Source: Candidatus Thorarchaeota archaeon (GTDB lineage Archaea; Asgardarchaeota; Thorarchaeia; Thorarchaeales; Thorarchaeaceae). Taken from it: 64,000 nt of DNA. Of this stretch, positions 51,518 through 60,480 are shown one piece after another. How positions within the stretch are numbered: position 1 is the stretch's first letter; each line of letters starts with the position of its first letter. The DNA is taken from positions 1 to 64,000 of the forward strand of contig JAEORN010000046.1 of NCBI GenBank assembly GCA_016840825.1, in the 5' to 3' direction. Position numbers and translations under genes: made by a program. The notes under the pieces are model-generated. The model saw only the letters and a list, made by a program, of their open reading frames with translations. It ran no database searches and was not told the origin of the DNA.

Positions 51518-52324
51518 CTAAATCAATGTGATTATCATTCCCCATTTTCCTACGGATAGCTGAAGCTCACCTCGGTATTCCTGTATGAATCCCTCTTCGA
51601 TTCTAATAGATGCGTCTTGTATTACTTTTCGAATCTGGTCATTCCAGAGCACTAGTTTGATTGATCCCGAGTCATCTGTAAGAATGGCATCAGCGACCTT
51701 CAAGTCCTCCCCAGTTTTCTTTGATTTGACTGTCCGAGTTTGTGATATCTTCTCAACTTTCCCTTCAACAATAGCCCTTTGTTGATGAGGCCGCAGATCT
51801 CCTATTTTCGACATCGCTTGAGGAGTTCCTTCTTTCATCCGTTTCTCATAGTAGACTCCATTCCATGTTGGATAATCATGAGTCATACCAATCTTGGAAA
51901 AGCCTAGACTCTGATAGAAAGGATTTGTTCTTGTGTTCCATTCAGGAGTTCCTAAGGCCCATAAATCCGCTGAGGGGTATTTATCCCAAATCAGATCGAA
52001 GGTTCTCCTACCTACTCCTCTCCTCATGTAGGTGGGATCAACCCAAATTCGCTCACATACCTGATATCCAGGACCTCTATCCCCTGCTATGAATCCGCCT
52101 ACAATCTCCATTCCGTCAAGAACTTTGTAGTACTGGAGGTACTGATTCTGTATGATACTCATATTCCATTCAACGGAATCATATCCTGGAGGACCTCCGG
52201 GACCAGGGGACCCATATTCTGAATCGGAATCAAATGCCTTCTTGCAGATTTCAGTGAGAATCTCTGCATCCTCTCTTTCTGCTAGCTCTATTGTGATTTG
52301 ATGCGAAGAAACCATCGAATGCAC
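51518..52324 (-). CDS. GNAT acetyltransferase fused to an OB-fold domain
   Basis: Residues ~1-165 are a GNAT acetyltransferase, with GGFIAGDRGPGYQVCERIWV and the CoA loop MRRGVGRRTF. Residues ~172-268 are a single OB-fold (RPHQQRAIVEGKVEKISQTR, ILTDDSGSIKLVLWNDQI and QEYRGELQLSVGKWG), like RPA/SOSS-B-type ssDNA-binding domains. The fusion is uncommon. It might acetylate proteins or act on nucleic acid. A start at the second Met (52315) is possible. Confidence 0.75.
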   Translation of the reverse strand: MHSMVSSHQITIELAEREDAEILTEICKKAFDSDSEYGSPGPGGPPGYDSVEWNMSIIQNQYLQYYKVLDGMEIVGGFIAGDRGPGYQVCERIWVDPTYMRRGVGRRTFDLIWDKYPSADLWALGTPEWNTRTNPFYQSLGFSKIGMTHDYPTWNGVYYEKRMKEGTPQAMSKIGDLRPHQQRAIVEGKVEKISQTRTVKSKKTGEDLKVADAILTDDSGSIKLVLWNDQIRKVIQDASIRIEEGFIQEYRGELQLSVGKWGMIITLI

Positions 52325-52398
52325 CCACTCTATACACTAATAGATTCATTATCACGCCTTCTCTCACTTTTTTCGAGCTATTTTCAAAAAAAACCTCA

Positions 52399-52554
52399 CT
52401 AGGGGAGTAGCCAGGCAATTATTCCAAGTCCGAAGATGAATAAAAGCAAGATGAAACAGATGATACATGCACAGCAGCTTCCGCAGCAGCAAGGTCGTCT
52501 ACGAAATCCTCGTCCTCGGATTATGGGCCTTCTCATTGGCCCAGGTCGCATCAT
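52399..52554 (-). CDS. Tiny Arg-rich, cysteine-cluster membrane protein (51 aa)
   Basis: This minus-strand short gene starts at ATG 52554 with GAGG seven bases upstream. It encodes MMRPGPMRRPIIRGRG, then FRRRPCCCGSCCACIICF and a terminal hydrophobic helix ending LGIIAWLLP. The Gly/Arg N-terminus, seven closely spaced cysteines and a C-terminal anchor resemble cysteine-rich transmembrane module (CYSTM-like) proteins of eukaryotes. The frame reads to a TTG at 52578 without interruption. A longer frame on the other strand is a shadow of this gene. Confidence 0.6.
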   Translation of the reverse strand: MMRPGPMRRPIIRGRGFRRRPCCCGSCCACIICFILLLFIFGLGIIAWLLP

Positions 52555-52693
52555 AGGTCTTCCTCTACCTCTCCTCAATAAAATCGCCGTTTGTTTCAGA
52601 TTTTGGTCTTATTTATCTCTAATGCATTTTTACATTCCTAAATACTTCTAATTTGGAAAATAAAAGAAAATGAATGAATGGAAAATACTTGAT

Positions 52694-53080
52694 TTACTTA
52701 CCAAGTAATTTTCCAATCTCAACTGCGTATTTTCTCATTTGGGTGACTGCGAGACCCATTGATGTAAGATCTTTTGCGGAGCCCATTATCAAGAAGTCGC
52801 CCGCATGAGAAAGCACTACAAATCCTTCCTTACCTCTGACTATGACTTCGTAAAGACTACTAAGTTCAAGCTTATCTGCAGCCATCTCGCCTTGAACTAG
52901 TAGTGCAGCACTAACCGCTGCCATAAGATCTGGATCAGCATCCGATTCCTCAGTAGCAAAATATGCAAGCTTAACTCCTTGTTTGCTTACTACCGCAATT
53001 GCGTCAAGGTCAGCATAATTCGTCAAACCCATTAGAAGTTCAACAAGTTCTTTTTCTTTCTGTGGATCTAGTGTGGACAA
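52694..53080 (-). CDS. Roadblock/LC7-domain protein of the gelsolin operon
   Basis: This 128-residue protein is almost entirely a roadblock domain: LVELLMGLTNYADLDAIAVV, SKQGVKLAYFAT, AAVSAALLVQGEMAADKL and YEVIVRGKEGFVVLSHAGDF. It starts at TTG with GGAGGAA eight bases upstream. It directly follows the gelsolin-domain gene (12-base gap), so the two products may interact. Confidence 0.82.
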   Translation of the reverse strand: MSTLDPQKEKELVELLMGLTNYADLDAIAVVSKQGVKLAYFATEESDADPDLMAAVSAALLVQGEMAADKLELSSLYEVIVRGKEGFVVLSHAGDFLIMGSAKDLTSMGLAVTQMRKYAVEIGKLLGK

Positions 53081-53092
53081 AGGTGGTTCCTC

Positions 53093-54037
53093 CTATTTGG
53101 CAACGAGCTTCCGTTTCGAAGCTTGTTTCTTCTTATCATCTTGACCTTCAGATTCTTCTACCTCTGATCTAAAGAAGCTAATGAGGTCTCCAAGTCTTTC
53201 TTTCATCTCAGCTTTGATTGGACTGAGGATAGCATCTGGTGTACCTTTTAGAAGTTCGATTCCAAGAACCCTTCCTTCCTTAACGATGACTCGAGGTATG
53301 AATCCCTCAGCCATGAACGTACCCTCAGGTGGGTCCTTAACTTTCTCGAACTTACGTTCAACTTTTTCCTGTCCAAAGACTGATATCTTATGTTCAGCGA
53401 CAGTATAGATTTCATTGTAGACAATCAGTAATTCCCTCTGATAACCTTCCGGTGGTTCCTCCTGCTCTAATTCCTTGATCATATCACTGAGTATCTCCTG
53501 AGGTATAGGAGACTTGCTTGTTGAAGCAGTACTCACAGGGGTCGCAGTCGAAACTGTAGATTTAGTTGTGACCGGTGGTTTTGGAGGCGGCGTAGATTCT
53601 TTTGGTTTTGGAGTAGAAACAGTGCTCACTGCTTCTTTGGTAACAGCTTCTGTTTTGACCTCAGTAGTAGGAGTTGCTGTTGTTGTGCTAGCTTCTACTT
53701 TGGGTTTTGGAGGTGTGGGGGGTGGTGCTTTGTCTCCAGGTTTCATCACTGGTGTTGCAGCAGTACTTCCATTCAATGCGGAAAAGAATGTTGGAGGTTC
53801 TTCTCCCTCATCAAGCGGTCTTACCTTGAAGTGAAAGCCATACTCTGTTCTAAGATTGGTCGCAACTCTTGCACCAATAAACTTCTTTCTAACTCCTGCT
53901 TGAACACCTTTCCATAGATAGATGCTTTTTGTTTCATCATCGACAACACAGACTACCTTGGTTGAATCAAGTTCATCTTTTGTCAATTCTACCTCTTGCA
54001 GTGTTCCATCTTCAGAAACCTCGTAGCCGGTAACCAT
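53093..54037 (-). CDS. Gelsolin-domain protein with P/T-rich linker and C-terminal domain
   Basis: Residues ~1-88 are a gelsolin-like domain: VELTKDELDSTKVVCVVDDE, SIYLWKGVQAGVRKKFIGAR and FKVRPLDEGEEPPTFFSAL all match the segment shared by gelsolin/villin repeats. Residues ~95-175 are a Pro/Thr/Ser-rich linker. Residues ~180-285 form a second folded part (ELLIVYNEIYTVAEHKISVF), and the tail is charged (KKKQASKRK). Asgard gelsolins bind and remodel actin. A single repeat with an unrelated C-terminal domain differs from the 2-repeat forms. It is the first gene of an operon with a roadblock protein. Confidence 0.78.
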   Translation of the reverse strand: MVTGYEVSEDGTLQEVELTKDELDSTKVVCVVDDETKSIYLWKGVQAGVRKKFIGARVATNLRTEYGFHFKVRPLDEGEEPPTFFSALNGSTAATPVMKPGDKAPPPTPPKPKVEASTTTATPTTEVKTEAVTKEAVSTVSTPKPKESTPPPKPPVTTKSTVSTATPVSTASTSKSPIPQEILSDMIKELEQEEPPEGYQRELLIVYNEIYTVAEHKISVFGQEKVERKFEKVKDPPEGTFMAEGFIPRVIVKEGRVLGIELLKGTPDAILSPIKAEMKERLGDLISFFRSEVEESEGQDDKKKQASKRKLVAK

Positions 54038-54244
54038 TACTAATCACTACGCCCTAGATTAATAGCTAACATTAGGCCGCTAGCTGTGTGATGTTCGATA
54101 TCTCAATTATGGGTATAATACTGTTGCTGTGTTGTATCCAAACAAAAATTCCTCTCCAATCTTCAGAAAACATCTGCGATATGAATCCACAAAACACTCT
54201 TAGGTTAGGAAGTATCAACTCCTGTAAACTTGTGATGGGAGTAA

Positions 54245-54802
54245 ATGTTCCATATGATGGATAATGGACTTACTGATGATTTAATCAAGCTCTTGTACAT
54301 CATTCAGGCATATACAGAATCAGAGGATCAAGAGAATCCAACTTGGATTAAGGAACTTCCTCTGATGGCTATAATATACCAAGGGATTGTCAAAGGCATA
54401 TTCAGTGATTATGACTATGCTCCTTGGAGTGTACCTATGCTCGATGGAACAAGGCAATGGCTCAATATCAGCAGAGAAGGTAAGGATGATCTTGAAGATT
54501 TATTGAATCTGAAGTATATCGCAATTCTGCGTCTTAGTACATCTCACTATGGTTTTGTTACTGCTTACAGGCTAACTGATACAGGTAAAGATTTACTGAA
54601 CAACGTGAAATCATCTCTCAAGGATAAAGTCCAGTCCCTAATTCACCATGATTGTGGATCACTATTTGATGTGGTTGTCAACAACAACAAGATTCTATTC
54701 GTCTGTAAAGGGTGTAATTTTGAGCGCGAGATTAGAATCGGAGATATTGAAGATATCCCCTATTCTACGAAAGCATACCTTCCATCAGTTGACTTGGAGT
54801 AG
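54245..54802 (+). CDS. Winged-helix-like protein of unknown function (185 aa)
   Basis: The middle region (GKDDLEDLLNLKYIAILRLS, TAYRLTDTGKDLLNNV) resembles a winged helix. A terminal pair of cysteines (C at CGSL and CKGCNF) could bind metal. It is 12 bases upstream of the long membrane protein, with which it probably shares a transcript. No family is recognised. Confidence 0.5.
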   Translation: MFHMMDNGLTDDLIKLLYIIQAYTESEDQENPTWIKELPLMAIIYQGIVKGIFSDYDYAPWSVPMLDGTRQWLNISREGKDDLEDLLNLKYIAILRLSTSHYGFVTAYRLTDTGKDLLNNVKSSLKDKVQSLIHHDCGSLFDVVVNNNKILFVCKGCNFEREIRIGDIEDIPYSTKAYLPSVDLE

Positions 54803-54814
54803 GAGGTTAGACAA

Positions 54815-56548
54815 GTGTCAGAGAAATCTCAGATCCAAGATGAATTATTGGAGTCAATCAAGTTAGGTGGTGTGAGATTAGTACTTAGCGAGTACATTCC
54901 ATGTGATCGTAATACCCTTGCAGCTATCAATCAGAAATTGATGTCAAAACGAACGATGCATGGGGAATTTGTAACCATGCTTATGGATGCATGGCCTGAA
55001 AGAACTACTTTCACATCAGAGAAGCGTTGCAATTCCGTTCGAATTATACATTCATTGCCTTCCGAGTATATCTCATGTGAAGCATCTATGCAAGATCCTG
55101 ATGATACAGTAGAGCAAGAAGAAGTGATTGGGATGCACATTACTCATGAAGGTCACATGATCTATGGTTGTGAGATTACTAGTATACATGATTCTCCTGC
55201 GACTGATTCTCCAAATGCTTCCATCGATCATCTTGCTAGAATTGTCGCTGATATCATGAATGACTCCTCTCTCCTTATGGACACTCTATTGACTCACTAT
55301 CAGCGACGCATTCTGGATTGCATTTTCAAAGGTACACCAAATAATCGATACAAGTTCATTGGGGTGCTGGCAACAGCGATTACTCCTGACTTCAAGGACG
55401 TCAAACAATACGCTGATGGCGAAGAGTATCAGAATGAACTTGAACAGCTTATTGATGACATTCAGATTGTTGAAAAACTCCCTGATGGAGAAACTATCGT
55501 TTTCCTTGGAGATGGCGGAATAATGATAGTGTCTCCTCAATGGAAAAGATTCGAATCCATCGTTGCCTTTTATTCACTTCTTAGAAGCTCCGAAATATTT
55601 GTGGATGGATTATTCAATAGGATGTCACTCTTGACTGATGAGCTAAATCAAGTTCGATTGCTTATTGAGTTAACATCCGAGGGCGATTATACTGTAATAA
55701 CCCAAGCACAGAACATCTTGACTGAGGCTACAGCAAATTATACAATTTTGAGTTCTACTGGAGGCTACTTGGAACGAGGATTCAGGCTAATAAGTGAAAA
55801 ATGGAGTGGAGTGACAGATGGAATTGACTCTACTCTCAGAGAGTTGATCAATATTGATAGAGGTCTTAGCTTGCTCCTAGATCGGATAAGCGATATTGAT
55901 CTAGTCCTAAATAGTATCAAGAGTGAAGTCGAAGGACTTCAAACACTCCTATCAACTCAAATCGAACAACAGATGCGTCGGGTCTACAGTGCACTTAGGG
56001 ACAACACACGCAATACAAGTGAGGTTATAAGAGCCAGTGAAAGAACCGGCGATGTCCTCGATGTTATCCAATTGGTCCTGTCAGGAACTATTGCTTTTGA
56101 TATTGTAATAGCATTTACAGGAGAATATACTACGCCATTGGCTTCTTTATCGATGGAATATCCGCTAGTTTTCTTCTTGAGTGCTATTCTCCTATGGTTT
56201 GTTATTGTTGTAGGTTTGAAGAAGGCTATGGACTACCTTGGCGGAAGAATTCAGAAGGAACACATGATTCGCCATACTCTGAACATCAGATGCAATCCCA
56301 AGAAAGTGAAAGCATACTTGGACTCAAAGACCATTATCTCAGTAGATGAGGAGGTCCAAGACGAACGGGAGATGGTACGAACTCATTTTCTCTTTACTGA
56401 TCGAGATATTGATGAGCCAGCTACAGCCACACTGAGCTATGATAGAAAGAATGGCGTTGTTGAGGACTTGGTAGTAGAGGGTAAAGGTGCAAACGCAGTA
56501 AAAGCGAAAGAACGGATTCTACGAGAATTGGAAGACTATATTTCCTAG
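54815..56548 (+). CDS. Large membrane protein with soluble, coiled-coil and two-TM parts
   Basis: Residues 1-290 are soluble. Residues ~300-420 form helices with a coiled-coil section (LRELINIDRGLSLLLDRISD). Two membrane segments sit near 435-455 and 465-490, and a ~90-residue cytosolic domain closes the protein. The C-terminal domain ends in GVVEDLVVEGKGANAVKAKE. It starts at GTG behind GGAGG. No family is recognised. Confidence 0.5.
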   Translation: MSEKSQIQDELLESIKLGGVRLVLSEYIPCDRNTLAAINQKLMSKRTMHGEFVTMLMDAWPERTTFTSEKRCNSVRIIHSLPSEYISCEASMQDPDDTVEQEEVIGMHITHEGHMIYGCEITSIHDSPATDSPNASIDHLARIVADIMNDSSLLMDTLLTHYQRRILDCIFKGTPNNRYKFIGVLATAITPDFKDVKQYADGEEYQNELEQLIDDIQIVEKLPDGETIVFLGDGGIMIVSPQWKRFESIVAFYSLLRSSEIFVDGLFNRMSLLTDELNQVRLLIELTSEGDYTVITQAQNILTEATANYTILSSTGGYLERGFRLISEKWSGVTDGIDSTLRELINIDRGLSLLLDRISDIDLVLNSIKSEVEGLQTLLSTQIEQQMRRVYSALRDNTRNTSEVIRASERTGDVLDVIQLVLSGTIAFDIVIAFTGEYTTPLASLSMEYPLVFFLSAILLWFVIVVGLKKAMDYLGGRIQKEHMIRHTLNIRCNPKKVKAYLDSKTIISVDEEVQDEREMVRTHFLFTDRDIDEPATATLSYDRKNGVVEDLVVEGKGANAVKAKERILRELEDYIS

Positions 56549-56552
56549 TCAA

Positions 56553-57614
56553 CTAATTAGTATCTGGGAGTATTGTGACTTCCTCAGGATTAATAGAGAT
56601 GTAGACATTTGAACCTACTTCTATTGCATCCAATGATGAATTGCTTGAAACAAATGTGTACAGAATATGGTTCCCTATTTTCAGTTGAATCCGATATCTA
56701 CCGGGCTGAACTGATATGGAGAGAACTTCAGCAGAGAGGAAATTATTTTCATTCTTTGAGAGAGTGATATCTTCAGGCTTGATTGAAATTGAAATATGTT
56801 CTCCAATTTCCTGATTCCCTTTCAGCCAGAGTCTTTGACCATTGATTTCTACTTCTACCATATCAGAATTTTGTTGAGTCACTACTCCTTCAATGATACT
56901 TCCGCGACCAATAAATGATGCAACGAACTTGTTGCTGGGTCTATCATATAGCTCTGATGGAGTGCCAATCTGGCTAACCCTTCCATTTTCTAGAATCGCA
57001 ATTCGGTCTGCTATCGCAAAAGATTCCTCCTGATTGTGAGTTACGTAGATAGTAGAAATCTTGAGTTCTTGTTGAATCCTTCTTATCTCATTTTGGAGAT
57101 TGTCTCGCAAGTTAGGATCCAAGGCTGATAGTGGCTCATCAAGAAGCAACAACTCAGGATTTGGTGCTAGTGCTCGAGCTAATGCAACACGTTGCCCTTC
57201 TCCACCACTGATGGCATTGATCTTTCGATGCAATAGATTCTTTATGCCCAACATTTCTGCAAGATCTTCCACACGTGCGATTATCGTTTCTTGATTCCAA
57301 TTTCTTACATCAAGTCCAAAAGCTATGTTCTGAAAGACATCCATATTTGGAAACAAAGCTACTGATTGGACAACCATGCCAATTTTCCTTTCATTTGGTG
57401 GATCTGATGATACATCCTTCCCATCAAACAGAATTGAGCCCTTATCTGGATTGATAAATCCTGCAACCATTCTTAGCGTTGTTGTCTTTCCTGAACCACT
57501 GGGTCCTAGAAGTGCAAGCATCTCACCATCACGAACATTGAACTCAATCGGACCAATTGATGTTCCATCTGGAAACCTTTTCCAAAGGTCACGAATTCGA
57601 ACCTCAACCATCAT
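56553..57614 (-). CDS. ABC transporter ATPase of the thiamine uptake system
   Basis: This 353-residue ATPase has Walker A GPSGSGKTT, signature ISGGEGQRVALARAL, Walker B LLLLDEPLSALD and the His switch in YVTHNQEES. A C-terminal TOBE domain follows (ISIKPEDITLSKNEN). It is longer than E. coli ThiQ and resembles PotA/FbpC in length. Its role is assigned from the ThiB-like gene of the operon. The ATG overlaps the end of the permease gene. Confidence 0.85.
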   Translation of the reverse strand: MMVEVRIRDLWKRFPDGTSIGPIEFNVRDGEMLALLGPSGSGKTTTLRMVAGFINPDKGSILFDGKDVSSDPPNERKIGMVVQSVALFPNMDVFQNIAFGLDVRNWNQETIIARVEDLAEMLGIKNLLHRKINAISGGEGQRVALARALAPNPELLLLDEPLSALDPNLRDNLQNEIRRIQQELKISTIYVTHNQEESFAIADRIAILENGRVSQIGTPSELYDRPSNKFVASFIGRGSIIEGVVTQQNSDMVEVEINGQRLWLKGNQEIGEHISISIKPEDITLSKNENNFLSAEVLSISVQPGRYRIQLKIGNHILYTFVSSNSSLDAIEVGSNVYISINPEEVTILPDTN

Positions 57615-59257
57615 AGGGCACCTCTATAGCTACTTTCAGAGAGTCTTTCCATTATTAGAAATGCGATAACACATATCAAAACTAAGAGGAAGGATGCAGC
57701 TCCGGCTTCAACAAATTTCTTGATTGCCAGATTTCTATAGATTAGGATTGTCAGGGTTATGTTCTCAGCACTAGCAAGAAATATCGTGGCTGACATTTCG
57801 CCAATAGACATTGCAAATGAGAAGACTGCTGCGACAAGTATCTCTGGCGCTAAAAGAGGTAGTTCAACAAAGAACAGCTTTTGCAGGGTCCTTGCACCTA
57901 ATGACTCCGCTTGCTCGATAATTGCTGGGCTTATTTTCGATTTAGCAATCTCGATTGCTCTTGTACTAAATGGAACTCCGATGAGTGTCTGTGCGACTAC
58001 AATTAGGGGCCATGCATTCGATGACATTCCAAGAGGTACTGCAATCGCTATCATCAAACCATAAGCAATTGTTATTGCTGAGATGCCCAGAGGAAGAAGT
58101 GTAATCATGGATGACAATTCCGGTAGTATCTTTGTATTGGAATTCCTCGAGTACGCTATCAATATACCCAATATCACTGAAAAAAGAGTCGCCATACCTG
58201 CATAAAAGAGAGAATTGATCACTGGTATGAGTGCTCCATCGGTCCCCGCATTCAATAGGTTTGAGAATCCTCTCAAAGTGTATTCATTTACATTGGGATC
58301 AAAAATGGCAGATCTGAGAATAGCAAACATCGGACCTGTCACAAGTATCATCAATAAGATTGCATAGATTGCAATGAAGGATCTATATCGTACTGAAAGG
58401 TCTCCAAAACGGATAGTTTTAACATATGCAGTGCGACCAGCTGAGTTCTCATCAACCTCGTCTGAACGAATGTAGATGTAAGCAAGACAAGTTGTAATGA
58501 GGAGTTGAATGAGTGCTAGTGATGCCGCTTCACCGTAATCAAAGAACCTGAAAGCATTCCATATCTGGACTTCTATTGTTAAGAAACTCCCTTCTCCCAA
58601 GGCTAATACTATAGGAAACGACATGAAACAGAATAGGAAAGTTAGGATTGAAGCGGCTACAACTGAGGAGCGGATATGGGGGAAGATTACTCTCCTGAAC
58701 TTGTATATTGCTGTTGCACCGAGTATCTCAGCTGCTTCTTCGATATCCGGATCCAATCTTTCAAGCGAAGCTGAAACCATCAAAAGGAAAAGGGGAACAT
58801 TGTAGAATGCATGTGCCAAGACGATTCCAGTGTATCCCGTTGCAAGGTCAACTACTGAAACTGGAGATCCAGTCAGCGTCCTCACAAATGAATCCAGTAT
58901 CCCTCCTGACCCAAATACCTGTAGAAAACCAACAACTACGACGATTGGAGGTAAGATAAAGGGGATAGTCAGAATGACTCTAATTGCATTTTTCCCTCGA
59001 AAACGAAGTCTAGTGATAATCAGAGCTCCTGGTATACCTATCACTAATGCTAGAAGTGTGCTGATTAGTGCCTGTGTAATTGTAAATGAGAACACTCGTT
59101 GGGTTACCTGCGAACCTACCACTTCAAGGAAAGTTGATCCTGGCCCAAATAGAAGTCCTTGGAGAAGTACGAGACCAACAGGAAATACAAGGAATAGAAT
59201 AAGCAAGACAAATGGTACAGAAAGAATGACATACTTTAGGAATCTCTCTCTGAACAC
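57611..59257 (-). CDS. Fused ABC permease of the thiamine uptake system (ThiP-like)
   Basis: This 548-residue protein has about 12 membrane helices in two homologous halves. Each half contains an ATPase-docking EAA loop: EEAAEILGATAIYKFRRVIF near residue 175 and IEQAESLGARTLQKLFFVEL near 455. The fused layout is that of ThiP and FbpB. It lies 14 bases after the binding-protein gene. Confidence 0.86.
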   Translation of the reverse strand: MFRERFLKYVILSVPFVLLILFLVFPVGLVLLQGLLFGPGSTFLEVVGSQVTQRVFSFTITQALISTLLALVIGIPGALIITRLRFRGKNAIRVILTIPFILPPIVVVVGFLQVFGSGGILDSFVRTLTGSPVSVVDLATGYTGIVLAHAFYNVPLFLLMVSASLERLDPDIEEAAEILGATAIYKFRRVIFPHIRSSVVAASILTFLFCFMSFPIVLALGEGSFLTIEVQIWNAFRFFDYGEAASLALIQLLITTCLAYIYIRSDEVDENSAGRTAYVKTIRFGDLSVRYRSFIAIYAILLMILVTGPMFAILRSAIFDPNVNEYTLRGFSNLLNAGTDGALIPVINSLFYAGMATLFSVILGILIAYSRNSNTKILPELSSMITLLPLGISAITIAYGLMIAIAVPLGMSSNAWPLIVVAQTLIGVPFSTRAIEIAKSKISPAIIEQAESLGARTLQKLFFVELPLLAPEILVAAVFSFAMSIGEMSATIFLASAENITLTILIYRNLAIKKFVEAGAASFLLVLICVIAFLIMERLSESSYRGAL

Positions 59258-59271
59258 AATTGATGCCTCAT

Positions 59272-60396
59272 CTATCCAATAATTATATCATCGAACTCGT
59301 CAAGCCATGTATTCAAGCTGGTAGCAATCTCAGTGCTTGAAAGAAGGTTATTCAGAAGTGAAACATCGTTTGGATGGAGTGCATAGTCGAAAACGGGATC
59401 AAGCTCCACATGTAGGTTTGCAGGAAACATCCATTGATTCAATGCAATATACTCTTGGACTTCTGATGATAGACAATAATCGATGAATTCCTTTGCCAAT
59501 TCCTGATTCGGACCATTCTTCACAAGACCAATGCCTTCTACTTGCATCCATGCATAGTCCAATCCATTGTAATGTATTGGGGCAACTGCGGTATCGGGAT
59601 AACTGCCTGTATCCCATGCATCGTATGCTGGATCAGTTCCATAACTTACTAGGAGTTTACGATTTTCATCCGCATACCATTTGCTCCAAGCTTCACTCCA
59701 ACCTTCCTGGATATCGATTTCGTCTTTAACTGCTTGCCACCAATCTGTCCAATCCTCCTCCATTAGTTTCTCATATACAGCAATCTGGCTTAGAAGAAAG
59801 GAGAGTCCTGGACTACTGAAATGAGGGTTCTCTGTTACTAACATCGATGATAAGGCTATCAGTTCAACGAGTGTTAGATTCTCCATTTCAGGATTTGATG
59901 TTACATTCAATTCTGATGTTTTATGGATAAGAGTGACTAGGCCAAAATCAAATGGCGAAACATAGTGATCTTCATCTAGTGCATCAATAATCTCGTTGTC
60001 TATAAGGTCTAGATTACTTGGCATATATTGCTCTAGCACACCTTTTGTGAGACTCTGAAGAATTAGGATATTGTCAATCCCAATAACGACATCTGCGACC
60101 GGATTGGATGCCTCTGCAACAAGTCTTGATACGATTCCATTCGCATCCGTGTTCAACCTACGAATGTCTACTTCAACCCCATATTGCTCCTCAAAAGATG
60201 AGAATACAATATCGTCAATAGTGTCGCTATCATCTCCCCATTTCATGAAACTGTCATAGGTATACACTGTAAGAGTGGTTGTGGGTGGCTGCCAATTCAG
60301 GATACCATATGCTGCAATAACAATAATGACAACTACTGCGGTCGCTCCAATGATCACCTTCGGGTCTCGTCGAATTGGGTATTTTGACTCTTTCAC
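59272..60396 (-). CDS. Thiamine ABC transporter substrate-binding lipoprotein/anchor protein (ThiB-like)
   Basis: After a membrane anchor (IIGATAVVVIIVIAAYGIL), the periplasmic-type fold begins LTVYTYDSFMKWGDD, followed by VADVVIGIDNILI, VSPFDFGLVTLIHKT and LVSYGTDPAYDAWDTG. This set is characteristic of thiamine-binding ThiB/TbpA. The N-terminal helix keeps the protein at the outer face of the membrane. I favour the GTG at 60396 (AAAGGAT upstream) as start, since the TTG at 60429 falls inside a palindrome overlapping the promoter. Confidence 0.85.
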   Translation of the reverse strand: MKESKYPIRRDPKVIIGATAVVVIIVIAAYGILNWQPPTTTLTVYTYDSFMKWGDDSDTIDDIVFSSFEEQYGVEVDIRRLNTDANGIVSRLVAEASNPVADVVIGIDNILILQSLTKGVLEQYMPSNLDLIDNEIIDALDEDHYVSPFDFGLVTLIHKTSELNVTSNPEMENLTLVELIALSSMLVTENPHFSSPGLSFLLSQIAVYEKLMEEDWTDWWQAVKDEIDIQEGWSEAWSKWYADENRKLLVSYGTDPAYDAWDTGSYPDTAVAPIHYNGLDYAWMQVEGIGLVKNGPNQELAKEFIDYCLSSEVQEYIALNQWMFPANLHVELDPVFDYALHPNDVSLLNNLLSSTEIATSLNTWLDEFDDIIIG

Positions 60397-60424
60397 CGGA
60401 ACTGCATCCTTTATATTGGTGTTA

Positions 60425-60441
60425 TACAACTAAGTTATAAG
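60425..60441. promoter_or_regulatory. Shared divergent promoter and candidate ThiR operator
   Basis: TACAACT-A-AGTTATA at 60425-60439 is a 15-base inverted repeat with one mismatch. It overlaps TTATAAG (60435-60441), a TATA-like box for the plus-strand regulator gene, whose complement can serve the minus-strand transporter. A single bound dimer could therefore shut off both directions. Confidence 0.5.
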
Positions 60442-60480
60442 AAAAGAGCTTCATAAATAGCTTTCCTTGGAGGTTCTAGA

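Noticed and set aside
52436..52651. Open frame of 71 codons on the plus strand
   Set aside because: It is the antisense shadow of the minus-strand cysteine-rich gene, which has a ribosome site, an Arg/Gly head, a Cys cluster and a membrane helix. The plus frame has none of these and no convincing start.
56553..60396. Iron or polyamine ABC transporter
   Set aside because: ATPase and permease alone would allow this, but the binding protein has the ThiB signatures (VYTYDSF, SYGTDPAY) and a ThiN regulator lies next to it.
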